Shown here one piece after another: positions 1 through 8,891 of a DNA stretch of 64,000 nt. The DNA comes from Pseudoalteromonas piratica (GTDB lineage Bacteria; Pseudomonadota; Gammaproteobacteria; Enterobacterales; Alteromonadaceae), in the NCBI RefSeq assembly GCF_000788395.1, contig NZ_CP009888.1:2314001-2378000 (forward strand). Direction: 5' to 3'. Position 1 is the first letter of the stretch; each line of letters starts with the position of its first letter. The notes beneath the pieces were generated by a model. That model was not told the DNA's origin and did no database searches. It worked only from the letters and a program-made list of their open reading frames with translations. The position numbers and the translations under genes are program-made.

Positions 1-1690
1 AGGCGCATTTGGCTTTGTCTTTGTTGGTACTAATTCGCAAGGTAAAGAGTGTGTATTTAAGTTTTCTCGTATAACGCTTGCACAAAGTGTACGGGATCGC
101 TTAGAAGACGAGGGCTATATGCTTTCGCAAGTAAAAAACCCCATGGTGCCGGAATTTTATGCATTTGAACGCATAAAAAAACAAGGTATCTTAATGATGG
201 CCTATGCTAAAGGCGATAACCTTGAGCAAGTTAGTTTACAACAAGGCCGCGTGTCAGTACCTTTTTTAGTAAATCTTGGTCTCGAACTTCGCAATATATT
301 GCTGGCCCTTCGTAATCATAAGACTGGCTTTACAGAACAACCTATAGTTCATGGTGATATCAAACCGTCTAACATAGTTTGGGATAAAGACACTAACCAG
401 TTTTCCCTAGTGGATTGGGGCTCCAGTGTGTTTGCGCAAGAAGATGGCTTTGGCAACCCTGTAGCTGCCAACATGATGGATTTAATGAGCCATGATGCCA
501 ATTACTCTAATGCTCGTATGGGTGATGTGTATTTTATTGGTGATGAGCAGATGTCGGGCGCTAAATCCTCGCCTCGTTTTGATGAGCAAGGTGTAGCATC
601 TACACTTTATGCGTTAGCGTCTGCGCAATCATGTCGTTTTGGTAATCAAATCTTACCCGCTAAAAGTTTAGGCTTACCGGTTGAGTTTGCCAATATTATT
701 GATGGTATGCTTAGTAAAGATAAAACAACGCGAGATTTATCTGGTGATTATTTTATTAAAAATATGCCCAAAATTGCCAAAAGTTATTTGCCTGATTTAA
801 CCCTGCATCAAGATAAACCGCTCATTCCATTTTGGCACCATCCCTTTGATGATACACCGGATACTGTTGTTTACAGTTCACGAAAACAGTTCTTACGCCA
901 AGCTGATAGTGAAAAACAACTCACAAAGGTGGAAGATGCCCAATTAGATAGATACTACAGAGAGTTTTTAGTGGATATGGGTGATACTGAAAAGGCCTTT
1001 TTAGCATCTATTTCACGTTTAGCAAAATACCCTGTGGTAGGCGGCCTAAGCTATCAATGGCGTGAAGATAATCTATATGTTGAATCTAATTTGGTGCTGC
1101 ATGATGAAACTTACCGTAAAGCCTTTACACAAGCTGTAAATAACACTATTCGTATTGCGCAGGGCATAAAACAAAAAGGGTTATTTAAGTGTTGTTTATT
1201 TGATGCAAGGCAGACAATTCAGCTTGAGCGAGACCAAGAGGGCGCGCTTATTTTTGATGAATTACCTACTTTAAAATATTCTGTCTCAGAAATGCCTGAC
1301 AGTGAAATAGTAAGGCCGCACAGTTACTTTGAAGACGGCAAAGACCCTGACGAACAACTATCTTTACCAAATGAAATTCTAAAAGCGGTATTCGGTTTAA
1401 ACCAAATTCACCACACAGGCTGTATTATCATAGAGTCACTGCCTGAGCGTATAAAAGTGCATTATTACTATCGTTTGCTAGATCCTGCTAAAAAAGGCCT
1501 ATTTGAAAACTTACTTAATCGTATTATGTCTAACATCGTACGTATACGTGATGTTGGCGTTGCAGGGTTTATGAAACTACCTTATAAGAACACGCGAGAA
1601 TTTTCTCTTTGTGATCAACATCCTAGCTTTTACTACCCGAAAAACCCCAAATTATTCATTGAAAATCAAATGGATAAGAGTCAATCATAA
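1..1690 (+). CDS. Protein-kinase-like protein (5' end outside window)
   Basis: The reading frame is open to the first base of the window, so the N-terminus is missing. The first visible residues (from base 2) form a glycine-rich loop, GAFGFVFVG, followed by a VFKF strand whose lysine codon at 59-61 suits the ATP-anchoring Lys. HGDIKPSN (from base 350) is a catalytic loop with HGD in place of HRD, and the metal-binding DFG is DWG (about bases 410-421). About 300 further residues after the kinase fold match no domain I recognise. The family would phosphorylate proteins or small molecules in the cytoplasm, but the substrate is unknown. An ATG at 119 is internal to the kinase fold and should not be taken as the start. 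No partner phosphatase is visible. Confidence 0.8.
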   Translation, partial: GAFGFVFVGTNSQGKECVFKFSRITLAQSVRDRLEDEGYMLSQVKNPMVPEFYAFERIKKQGILMMAYAKGDNLEQVSLQQGRVSVPFLVNLGLELRNILLALRNHKTGFTEQPIVHGDIKPSNIVWDKDTNQFSLVDWGSSVFAQEDGFGNPVAANMMDLMSHDANYSNARMGDVYFIGDEQMSGAKSSPRFDEQGVASTLYALASAQSCRFGNQILPAKSLGLPVEFANIIDGMLSKDKTTRDLSGDYFIKNMPKIAKSYLPDLTLHQDKPLIPFWHHPFDDTPDTVVYSSRKQFLRQADSEKQLTKVEDAQLDRYYREFLVDMGDTEKAFLASISRLAKYPVVGGLSYQWREDNLYVESNLVLHDETYRKAFTQAVNNTIRIAQGIKQKGLFKCCLFDARQTIQLERDQEGALIFDELPTLKYSVSEMPDSEIVRPHSYFEDGKDPDEQLSLPNEILKAVFGLNQIHHTGCIIIESLPERIKVHYYYRLLDPAKKGLFENLLNRIMSNIVRIRDVGVAGFMKLPYKNTREFSLCDQHPSFYYPKNPKLFIENQMDKSQS

Positions 1691-2095
1691 AGTTCCAAAT
1701 TTGTTTTGAAAAAAACATAAATAAAAATTTTTATTCGCTTAAATTCATTTGAGTAAAATATAATTTTCCTATTCAAATTTATCTGCATTGTTTTCCCAAA
1801 TATGCAATTAAATCTTCATACATTTGTCATGTTTATTCTATCTAGCACGGATCGAATGTTTGATCTAACCTTATAAATATGGTCTTCTAGACAAGTGGCT
1901 TTTAAGCCAATTTACAATCTCAATATGTAAGTAAGGAGCAACTTAAATCTATGTAGAGCACTTCCATTTGTTAGTTAAAATTACTAACAAGGAAATGTTA
2001 AACACCCTTAGCTGTAACGGTTTTCGTTACTAATTTTAAGTTATTGGTTTAGGGCAAAAGACCCAACTTCAACATCCAATTAGTTTAATAAAAAG
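1691..2095 (+). promoter_or_regulatory. Long AT-rich region upstream of rmf with three small hairpins
   Basis: This 405-base stretch has no supported gene. Reading towards rmf there are three inverted repeats: TGGCTT/AAGCCA at 1896-1909, TTGTTAGT/ACTAACAA at 1968-1990 with a 7-base loop, and GTAACG/CGTTAC at 2014-2030. A TATAAT-like hexamer lies at 1759-1764 without a good -35 partner. It probably contains the rmf promoter and 5' leader; the transcript start cannot be placed from sequence alone. Confidence 0.4.
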
Positions 2096-2110
2096 GTGAG
2101 GACATTACCT

Positions 2111-2281
2111 ATGAAGAGACAAAAAAGAGATCGTTTAGAAAGAGCACATTCTCAAGGTTATAAAGCAGGCCTAGCAGGTCGTTCCAAAGAAATGTGTCCG
2201 TATGACAATATTGACCCAAGATCTCAATGGCTCGGTGGATGGCGAGAAGCGATGGAAGATCGCACAATGTTTAAATCATAG
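2111..2281 (+). CDS. rmf: Ribosome modulation factor
   Basis: A 56-residue basic protein that matches E. coli RMF (55 residues) almost along its length, with the conserved MKRQKRDRLERAH start and the SQWLGGWREAM core. RMF binds 70S ribosomes in stationary phase or stress and promotes 100S dimers, which hibernate. The start is the ATG at 2111, preceded by a strong AAGGTGAGG Shine-Dalgarno at 2093-2101. A GTG at 2096 in the same frame lies inside that ribosome-binding site and would add five residues absent from the family. An intrinsic terminator follows. The neighbour fabA is also its neighbour in E. coli. Confidence 0.96.
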   Translation: MKRQKRDRLERAHSQGYKAGLAGRSKEMCPYDNIDPRSQWLGGWREAMEDRTMFKS

Positions 2282-2293
2282 TTTTAGGAGACG

Positions 2294-2318
2294 ACGCCCA
2301 CATTTAGTGGGCGTTTTT
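2294..2318 (+). terminator. Rho-independent terminator of rmf
   Basis: CGCCCAC (2295-2301) pairs with GTGGGCG (2307-2313) across an ATTTA loop; a flanking A-T pair makes the stem 8 bp. Five T follow on the plus strand. There is no comparable T-run on the minus strand, so it serves rmf rather than fabA. Confidence 0.9.
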
Positions 2319-2336
2319 GTATTAACTCGTTTTAAA

Positions 2337-2852
2337 TTAAAACGCGCTAGTATCTTGGAATAAACCAACTTTCAAATCTTTCGCTTCATAGATTACACGG
2401 CCATCAACCTCTACCGTACCATCTGCAAGACCCATAAATAATTTACGCTTAATTACACGTTTCATATTTAAACGATACGTTACTTTTTTAGCTGTAGGTA
2501 AAATTTGACCCGTAAATTTAACTTCACCTACACCGAGTGCACGGCCAAGACCTGGACCACCAGACCAACCTAAGAAAAAGCCCACTAATTGCCACATAGC
2601 ATCAAGGCCTAAACAACCTGGCATTACTGGGTCACCTTTAAAGTGACAGTCGAAAAACCAAAGGCTAGGGTCGATATCAAGTTCTGCTACGATTTCACCT
2701 TTACCATATTCACCGCCTTCATCAGTGATATTGATAATGCGATCCATCATTAGCATATTATCTGAAGGTAGGCGGCAATTGCCTTCTCCAAACATTTCAC
2801 CACGACCACATGCTTCTAATTCGGCTTTGTTATAACTGTTTTTCTGTTCCAT
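2337..2852 (-). CDS. fabA: 3-hydroxydecanoyl-ACP dehydratase/isomerase FabA
   Basis: A 171-residue hot-dog-fold enzyme of standard FabA length. It dehydrates 3-hydroxyacyl-ACP and isomerises trans-2- to cis-3-decenoyl-ACP, the branch point to unsaturated fatty acids in type II synthesis. The active-site region [21 protein letters not shown] carries the catalytic His (DCHF) and Asp (GLDA). The gene is convergent with rmf, as in E. coli. A near-perfect FabR-type inverted repeat lies 34 bases upstream of the ATG, so repression in response to unsaturated acyl thioesters is likely. No terminator of its own is obvious. Confidence 0.97.
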   Translation of the reverse strand: MEQKNSYNKAELEACGRGEMFGEGNCRLPSDNMLMMDRIINITDEGGEYGKGEIVAELDIDPSLWFFDCHFKGDPVMPGCLGLDAMWQLVGFFLGWSGGPGLGRALGVGEVKFTGQILPTAKKVTYRLNMKRVIKRKLFMGLADGTVEVDGRVIYEAKDLKVGLFQDTSAF

Positions 2853-2885
2853 AACTTCTTTAACTTTATAAATTTTTGTCGCTAC

Positions 2886-2909
2886 TTTAGCTTACACTTG
2901 TACGCTAAA
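2886..2909 (-). promoter_or_regulatory. Probable FabR operator upstream of fabA
   Basis: An inverted repeat with 11-base arms and a 2-base centre. On the fabA strand the arms read TTTAGCGTACA and TGTAAGCTAAA, matching at 10 of 11 positions. The core AGCGTACAAGTGTAAGCT is very close to the FabR (YijC) box I recall in front of E. coli fabA and fabB. The fabR gene is not in this window. The match is seen directly; the regulator assignment rests on family knowledge. Confidence 0.72.
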
Positions 2910-3000
2910 CAACTCCGAACAGTTGAATTCTGTAAATTTGCTACTAATAGCGAAGTTATCCCTTTATAATTACAGCATTGTTAAAAAGCGCAGCTTATCT

Positions 3001-3855
3001 ATGATTTTATTTGTAAAAGACTTAACTGTTATCGATTTTTCTTACCTTTGCAGTGCACGAGGCCCGCTTGGCGAAAGCTGGATAGTTGACCTTGAAATGC
3101 ACGGTGATCTTAACGAAGAATCTATGGTGCTTGATTTCTCATTAGTAAAAAAGCAAGTAAAACGGATTATTGATGATGTGATTGACCATAAATTAGCGAT
3201 TGCTACCCAAGGTGATGCGATTGTTTCAACATCAGGTGAACAAACAAATGTTAATTTTTCATTTGGAAACCATCAACTTGCTGTAAGTTCGCCACACCAA
3301 GCATTTTGCTTAATTGATACAGATAAGATAAATGAAGCAAGTGTAAAGCAATTTCTAGAAGACACTATTTTGCCTCAATTACCGAAAAATGTGAGTAAAA
3401 TAGTGCTTAATTTAAGACCTGAACACACCAATGGTTTTTATTATCACTACAGTCATGGTTTGAAAAAACACGATGGTAATTGTCAGCGTATTATTCACGG
3501 CCACCGTAGCACCATTGAAATTGAAGAAAATGGCATGCGCAGCCCTAGGCTTAATAAACTTTGGTGTCAAAAGTGGCAGGACATTTATCTTGTCAGTGCA
3601 GAAGACCGTATTAGCGCAGCTGAACTAAAGTTTGTAACACCAATCGAGAACGGTGTACATTCGGCATACACCGCATCACAAGGATATTTTGAATTAAGTA
3701 TCAGTGAAGCGGTTGTTGATATTTTACCCGTTGATTCAACCGTTGAATGTATTGCGCAACACATTGCTCAAACTTTAAAACTCGACAATCCTGACTCAAG
3801 TTTCCGTGTTGCCGCTTATGAAGGTGTCGGCAAAGGGGCTATCGCCTATGCTTAA
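3001..3855 (+). CDS. Two-domain 6-pyruvoyl/6-carboxytetrahydropterin synthase-like protein
   Basis: 284 residues from the ATG at 3001; a TTG at 2923 in the same frame is an unlikely start. Two tandem halves each resemble the QueD/PTPS (T-fold) family. The C-terminal half has the canonical pattern YSHGL, then NC, then HGHR, giving the zinc histidines and catalytic-type cysteine, and a late Glu in VECIAQHIA. The N-terminal half keeps the fold signature (LEMHGDL, MVLDFS, DHKLAI) but has LGE where HGH is expected, so it has probably lost metal binding. Single-domain relatives act in queuosine or pterin synthesis; the substrate here is unknown. The gene overlaps the following peptidase gene by 8 bases. 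Confidence 0.75.
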   Translation: MILFVKDLTVIDFSYLCSARGPLGESWIVDLEMHGDLNEESMVLDFSLVKKQVKRIIDDVIDHKLAIATQGDAIVSTSGEQTNVNFSFGNHQLAVSSPHQAFCLIDTDKINEASVKQFLEDTILPQLPKNVSKIVLNLRPEHTNGFYYHYSHGLKKHDGNCQRIIHGHRSTIEIEENGMRSPRLNKLWCQKWQDIYLVSAEDRISAAELKFVTPIENGVHSAYTASQGYFELSISEAVVDILPVDSTVECIAQHIAQTLKLDNPDSSFRVAAYEGVGKGAIAYA

Positions 3856-4663
3856 ACGTCTTTTAGCACTAACCCTCTGTGTTTTCAGTTCTGCCAATGC
3901 GCTTGAACTAAAAGGCCATTTAACGCAAGGCGGCTTAGTTACTGGTCAGTTAACTAATGTGAAGCAAGTTAAGTTAAACGATACAAACCTTGCAATTACA
4001 CCTGGTGGTCATTTTGTATTTGGTTTTGGTAGAGATGAGGCCTTAACGCATACACTTTCTTGGCAAACATCGGATGGTCAGTGGCATAAACAGCCACTGA
4101 TTATTACCAAGCGTGATTATGACATCGATAAAATCACTGGTGTTGAGAAAAAGTATGTGTCGCCACCAAAATCAGTGCTAGAGCGAACTCGCAAAGAAGC
4201 GAAAGCAGTTAAAGAAGCCCGAAATACCTTTTCACATAGAGAAGACTTTTTATCACCGCTTTATCGACCGGCAACGGGTAGAATTTCTGGTGTTTACGGT
4301 AGCCAGCGCTACTTTAACGGTACGCCTAAACGCCCACACTTTGGGTTAGATATTGCAAATAAAACGGGCACACCTATTTACGCGCCAGTATCTGGCAAAG
4401 TCGTTTTCGCAAATAATGACTTATACTATTCGGGTGGTACTTTAATTCTGGACCATGGCTATGGTGTCACAACAACCTATATTCACCTTCATAAATTGCA
4501 CGTTAAAGCAGGGCAGGAAGTAAAATTAGGCGACAAAATCGCTGAAATTGGCGCTACTGGCCGCGTTACTGGGCCTCATTTAGATTGGCGCTTAAACTGG
4601 GGTCAGGTTCGCCTAGATCCCGCATTATTGATGCAAGTTGAACTTGCAAGTAAACAAAAGTAA
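3848..4663 (+). CDS. Exported M23 (LytM-type) metallopeptidase
   Basis: 271 residues from the ATG at 3848, which gives a clean signal peptide (MLKRLLALTLCVFSSANA). A GTG 14 codons earlier lies inside the previous gene. The C-terminal LytM domain contains the zinc motif HFGLD (HxxxD), the HLHK motif, and TGPHLDWR where active enzymes usually have HLH: the last ligand position is Asp. Members cleave or regulate cleavage of peptidoglycan cross-links in the periplasm. The Asp may still bind zinc; I recall the same HLDWR in related marine gammaproteobacterial proteins. It is probably translationally coupled to the PTPS-like gene, and the thioesterase gene starts two bases after its stop. Confidence 0.85.
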   Translation: MLKRLLALTLCVFSSANALELKGHLTQGGLVTGQLTNVKQVKLNDTNLAITPGGHFVFGFGRDEALTHTLSWQTSDGQWHKQPLIITKRDYDIDKITGVEKKYVSPPKSVLERTRKEAKAVKEARNTFSHREDFLSPLYRPATGRISGVYGSQRYFNGTPKRPHFGLDIANKTGTPIYAPVSGKVVFANNDLYYSGGTLILDHGYGVTTTYIHLHKLHVKAGQEVKLGDKIAEIGATGRVTGPHLDWRLNWGQVRLDPALLMQVELASKQK

Positions 4664-4665
4664 TC

Positions 4666-5091
4666 ATGACAAAACAAGATATTATTGATCAACGTATTAA
4701 AGACTCCATCACTTCAGTCACTAAAACGGTATTCCCAAGCCGTACAAATCACCACAATACTTTATTTGGTGGTGATGCCTTAGCTTGGATGGATGAAGTA
4801 GCATTTATTGCTGCAACGCGCTTTTGCCGTAAGCCTCTTGTTACAATCTCTTCAGATCGTGTTGATTTTAAAGAAGCAATTCCTGCAGGCACCTTTGCTG
4901 AACTAGTTGCAAGTGTTGTACATGTTGGTAATACGAGTTTAAAAGTCGAGGTAATTATTTACCTTGAGACAATGCATAAAGACGATAAACACCAAGCTAT
5001 TTCAGGTAGCTTCACTTTTGTTGCCGTTGATGCAGAACACAAACCAACACCGGTTGTATGCGATAAAATGCTTACAGGTTTCGACAATTAA
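4666..5091 (+). CDS. Acyl-CoA thioesterase, hot-dog fold
   Basis: 141 residues with the HotDog_ACOT pattern: NHHNTLFGGDALAWMDEVAF carries the Asn/Gly/Asp stretch that binds and hydrolyses the acyl-CoA thioester, followed by a DFKEAIPAG strand and VGNTSLKVEV. The size fits the YciA/acyl-CoA hydrolase group. Expected activity is hydrolysis of acyl-CoA to free acid and CoA in the cytosol; chain-length preference cannot be read. The start is two bases after the preceding stop, so it is co-transcribed with the peptidase gene. Confidence 0.88.
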   Translation: MTKQDIIDQRIKDSITSVTKTVFPSRTNHHNTLFGGDALAWMDEVAFIAATRFCRKPLVTISSDRVDFKEAIPAGTFAELVASVVHVGNTSLKVEVIIYLETMHKDDKHQAISGSFTFVAVDAEHKPTPVVCDKMLTGFDN

Positions 5092-5173
5092 TAAGCAACT
5101 GGCTTTTTATACCTCAGTGTATTAATGTTGTTAGTGTAATTATTCTAATAAATCTAATAACGCTGAGGTAATT

Positions 5174-5605
5174 ATGAAAACGATTGAACAATGGTTTTCT
5201 TTATATGGCGAGAGCCACCAAAATCCTACCAATATCAAAATTCACAAAGTTGCCGTACCACTTATTTATTTCTCTGTAGTTGCTCTTATAACTGCTATAC
5301 CTGGCCTTACAGGACAAGTTATTCTTGCTGCAGTTTCGCTTGCCGCACTAATTTTTTATTTTGTGCTTAGCATTAAACTCGGTTTTGTTATGACAATTTT
5401 CACCGCGTTGTGTATTTATGCTGCGAATAGTGTTGCGAACTATGTTATCGAAATTGCGATTACTGTGTTTGTTATTGCATGGATTTTTCAATTTGTAGGT
5501 CATAAAGTTGAAGGGAAGAAGCCATCATTTTTCGATGATTTAAGCTTTTTATTAATTGGCCCTGCCTGGGTATTCAATCCGATATTTAGCTTTGATAAAA
5601 AGTAA
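5174..5605 (+). CDS. DUF962/Mpo1-like membrane protein
   Basis: 143 residues. The N-terminus WFSLYGESHQNPTNIKIHK is the signature of the DUF962 (YGL010w/Mpo1) family, and four hydrophobic segments follow. Yeast Mpo1 is an Fe(II)-dependent dioxygenase in alpha-oxidation of 2-hydroxy fatty acids. Bacterial members are mostly uncharacterised, so activity is only inferred. It lies 82 bases after the thioesterase gene, preceded by GAGGTAATT as ribosome-binding site, and ends at a bidirectional terminator. Confidence 0.85.
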   Translation: MKTIEQWFSLYGESHQNPTNIKIHKVAVPLIYFSVVALITAIPGLTGQVILAAVSLAALIFYFVLSIKLGFVMTIFTALCIYAANSVANYVIEIAITVFVIAWIFQFVGHKVEGKKPSFFDDLSFLLIGPAWVFNPIFSFDKK

Positions 5606-5630
5606 AAAAGGCCTTTTCAGGCCTTTTTTT
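5606..5630. terminator. Bidirectional intrinsic terminator
   Basis: AAAAGGCC (5606-5613) pairs with GGCCTTTT (5620-5627) across TTTTCA, with T-runs on both strands. It separates the DUF962 gene from the convergent transporter gene, whose stop codon lies in the T-run. Confidence 0.9.
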
Positions 5631-6948
5631 ATAACACCATTGCCGCTATCCAACCGAATATTAATAATGGAATGTTAAAATGAATAAAGGTTGGAATAAC
5701 CGTATCCCTAATATGATCATGTTGATCATCGGCATTTAAGCCCGATGTTGGCCCGAGTGTTGAATCGGATGCAGGGGAGCCCGCATCACCTAACGCACCC
5801 GCTGTGCCTACTAAGGCCGCAGTTGCCATGGGAGAAAAACCAAGTGTAATTGCTAGGGGCACGATAATAGTTGCAACAATGGGCACCGTTGAAAATGAGC
5901 TACCAATGCCCATGGTAATCAATAGACCAATAATCAAAATTAACGCTGCAGCAAATGCTTTACTATCGCCAATTGAGCTTGAAATACTTTCTACAAGTGT
6001 TGATACTTCATTAGTTTGTTGAATCACAGAGGCAAAACCTTGTGCTGAAATCATAATAAAGCCAATCATTGCCATCATCGCAGCACCTTTACTAAATATA
6101 TCAGACGACTCTTGCCATTTAACTACACCAAAAATGGTAAAAATCAGCACACCAATTAAGCCACCCAAAATCATTGAATTCGTGATTGTTTGGGCATACA
6201 AAGAAGTAGCAATGGCGATAATGCCAACGGCAATTACTTTGCTTTTATTTTTAGGTAATTTGATTTCAGAACCTTGGTTTATTTCCTTATACGTACGTTC
6301 TTTGCGATAACTGAAAAACACTGCAATCACAAGGCCAACTAACATGCCCAATGCCGGAATTACCATGGCATAAGGAACGCTATCAGGGGCTATTACCAGC
6401 GTATTCTTTTCAAGATTTGCATGTACAATATCGTATAGAAAAATTCCACCAAAACCATAGGGCAATACCATATATGCTGTTGCTAAACCAAAGGTCAACA
6501 CGCACGCTATTGCACGTCGGTCGAGTTTTAAGTGATCAAATATAATGAGCAGTGGCGGGATCAAAATAGGTATGAATGCAATATGTACAGGGATTAAATT
6601 TTGCGAACTAATTGAAACCAATAGTATTAAAGATAAAACACTGCCTTTAATAAAAAGTGCTGAGTAACGTGACTGTTCACCTTTAATCTGACTTATCAAT
6701 TTTTCAGCAAGAATATCGGTCAATCCTGATTTGGCAATAGCAACCGCAAATCCACCCAACATGGCATAGCTAAGTGCCGTTTTAGCACCACCTTGCAATC
6801 CATCATTGAATGCTTGCAGGGTTTGTTCTAAACCAAGTCCTGCGGTAAGTCCTGTTGTAATTGCAGCAATTGTCATTGCCACAATGACATTAATTCGTAG
6901 TAAACTTAAAATCAGCATTACACTAACGCCGAGTACGACTGAGTTCAT
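5629..6948 (-). CDS. Na+/H+ antiporter-family (NhaC/YuiF-like) transporter
   Basis: 439 residues with 10-12 hydrophobic segments. Characteristic stretches are the N-terminal [15 protein letters not shown], the central [12 protein letters not shown], and the C-terminal half with [29 protein letters not shown]. The family exchanges ions or imports amino acids (YuiF is linked to histidine uptake); the substrate here cannot be assigned. Its ATG overlaps the stop of the transglutaminase gene in an ATGA arrangement, implying translational coupling to the MoxR-DUF58-TgpA operon. Confidence 0.82.
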   Translation of the reverse strand: MNSVVLGVSVMLILSLLRINVIVAMTIAAITTGLTAGLGLEQTLQAFNDGLQGGAKTALSYAMLGGFAVAIAKSGLTDILAEKLISQIKGEQSRYSALFIKGSVLSLILLVSISSQNLIPVHIAFIPILIPPLLIIFDHLKLDRRAIACVLTFGLATAYMVLPYGFGGIFLYDIVHANLEKNTLVIAPDSVPYAMVIPALGMLVGLVIAVFFSYRKERTYKEINQGSEIKLPKNKSKVIAVGIIAIATSLYAQTITNSMILGGLIGVLIFTIFGVVKWQESSDIFSKGAAMMAMIGFIMISAQGFASVIQQTNEVSTLVESISSSIGDSKAFAAALILIIGLLITMGIGSSFSTVPIVATIIVPLAITLGFSPMATAALVGTAGALGDAGSPASDSTLGPTSGLNADDQHDHIRDTVIPTFIHFNIPLLIFGWIAAMVL

Positions 6949-8891
6949 AGTTGTCTCTTATATTTTATATTATTGACATTGCGTTTAAGCGTTTTAACTT
7001 GTGCTTTAGTCAGTGTTTTACCACCGTAGCGATGGCGACTATAGAGTGTTAAAAAGCTCATAAAATCTTTCTTATGTTGTGGTATGACATTGCTTAGGCG
7101 TGTTAGGAATACCTCTGCTGTTTCTCCATCTGTTCGTTCGAAGCCTTTTCCTTTTGCGTAGTTTTCAATTGCGAGTAAATAGTAAATAATCGGGTCCTCA
7201 TAACGAACTCTTCGCTGCCACAATTTTAATGCTAAAAAGGAGAGTAAAAATAAGCCAATCAATGACATTATGATAATGGCTATTTTAATCGCACTGACAT
7301 CTTCCATTAACTCTTTTAATAGCTTTTCTTGCGCCGTATTATCAAAGCTAAGTACCCATGCAGTCCATTGATAATCTAACTGTTCTAAATACAAACGTAA
7401 TTCGTTAAAGAGGGCTATTTCACTTAAACTAATCAAGCCAAGCCCTATATTATCTTCAAACTCATTACGAGTGCTGTCTAATTGTGATAGCGAGCCATAC
7501 AGTCTATCAGGCTCTACAAATTCAGTAGCATCAAATTTTACCCAGCCTTTTTCTTCTACCCAAACTTCTGTCCATGCGTGGGCATCATACTGATAAACTG
7601 ATAAATATTCGGTATTTTCAGAAAATTCGCCCCCTAAATAACCTGAGACAACCCTGGCAGGAATGCCCGCAGCTCGGAAAATAAACGCACTACTACTGGC
7701 GTAGTGGCCACAAAATCCAGCTTTGTTATTCATAAACTGGTCGATAGCGTCTTGATTACTATAAATAGGCGGCTTTAATGTATAGATAAAGCCATTATTT
7801 CGGTAATACTGGGCTAATAAATTTATAAAAGCTTCAGATGTTTCTGCTTGCATTTTCAGTCTATTTGCCAAAGCGATACTGTCGTTATTTAAATTAGATG
7901 GCAATGTCAAATTTCGCCAGCGTTGCTGTCTAGTCAGGTTGGCATTCAATTCGATTTCGCTAAATTCGTAACTGAATTTTTGGTTATTCGGGTTTGTTCG
8001 ATATAAGTTACCGTTAATGGTTGTAAAGATATTAGCTGTATTTGTCTTGCTATTAAACAAGGTAGGAAGCCAATTTAAAGATGATTGTTCATGGTATATT
8101 TTAATTGTACTGCCATTTTCTTTAACTGTTGGCAATGGCAGTTTTTGGTCTGCTGAATTGAGAATGTTCCACGACTTACCATCAAACTCTTCATGTACCA
8201 TTGCTCGCCAATAAAATGGGGCCTTTTTTGTATTCGGTAACAAGGCTCGAAATGCGAGTTTATCTGATTTGGTAAGGTCAGAAATATTAAAAGGGTTTAC
8301 TGATTCCGATAAACCTACTTGCGCACTGGAAATATTGGGCATACGCCAAAATGCAGGGAGTTTTGGCAGAAATAAAAACAATACACAGGTAATGGGCAAG
8401 CTTAGTGCTAAAAGTTTTAAAGCACGAATGCTGCTCTGTCTAATTACCTTACGATTTGTTAGTAAATAAAGTGCGGTAATATTTATTAAAAATAAAAGCA
8501 GCACTAAAAAAGTAACAGGCAATGATTGATAAAATAAAAACACACAACAGGCAATAAAGAAATTAACCAATACTATTGTCTTTAGTTGCCTCGACTGTTT
8601 TGCAATGAGTAGTTTCAAACAATTTGCTTGCAACAACATCGCGACAAACAAGTTAACAAGCTCACTTATTCCTATTGTTAAAAATAAGGTAATGGTACAT
8701 GCCAGCGCTAATATATTGGCAACAACTGTGGTTGGAGCGCTCGCTTTGGTGTAACAAATTGCAAAAACCCATATAATTAGCAATGCGACGGTTGCCAAAA
8801 ATAATAATGCTAATTGATCAAACAACAATCCACTTACTATTGCGATTATCAGCGCTGAAAGGCTTTTTACCGTATTTTGATTAAACATCAC
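6945..8891 (-). CDS. DUF3488/transglutaminase-like membrane protein (TgpA-like)
   Basis: 648 residues. Five to six N-terminal membrane segments fill about residues 10-185, a periplasmic transglutaminase-like domain follows, and one more membrane helix lies near residues 540-560. The triad is visible as Cys394 (GFCGHYASS), His438 (DAHAWTEVW) and Asp454 (KFDATE). In Pseudomonas TgpA is essential for viability; its substrates remain unclear. It overlaps the DUF58 gene by 11 bases and the downstream transporter gene by 4, consistent with one transcript. Confidence 0.9.
   Translation of the reverse strand: MMFNQNTVKSLSALIIAIVSGLLFDQLALLFLATVALLIIWVFAICYTKASAPTTVVANILALACTITLFLTIGISELVNLFVAMLLQANCLKLLIAKQSRQLKTIVLVNFFIACCVFLFYQSLPVTFLVLLLFLINITALYLLTNRKVIRQSSIRALKLLALSLPITCVLFLFLPKLPAFWRMPNISSAQVGLSESVNPFNISDLTKSDKLAFRALLPNTKKAPFYWRAMVHEEFDGKSWNILNSADQKLPLPTVKENGSTIKIYHEQSSLNWLPTLFNSKTNTANIFTTINGNLYRTNPNNQKFSYEFSEIELNANLTRQQRWRNLTLPSNLNNDSIALANRLKMQAETSEAFINLLAQYYRNNGFIYTLKPPIYSNQDAIDQFMNNKAGFCGHYASSSAFIFRAAGIPARVVSGYLGGEFSENTEYLSVYQYDAHAWTEVWVEEKGWVKFDATEFVEPDRLYGSLSQLDSTRNEFEDNIGLGLISLSEIALFNELRLYLEQLDYQWTAWVLSFDNTAQEKLLKELMEDVSAIKIAIIIMSLIGLFLLSFLALKLWQRRVRYEDPIIYYLLAIENYAKGKGFERTDGETAEVFLTRLSNVIPQHKKDFMSFLTLYSRHRYGGKTLTKAQVKTLKRNVNNIKYKRQL

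Noticed and set aside
2096..2110. GTG start five codons upstream of the rmf ATG
   Set aside because: It lies inside the Shine-Dalgarno AAGGTGAGG and adds residues not found in RMF.
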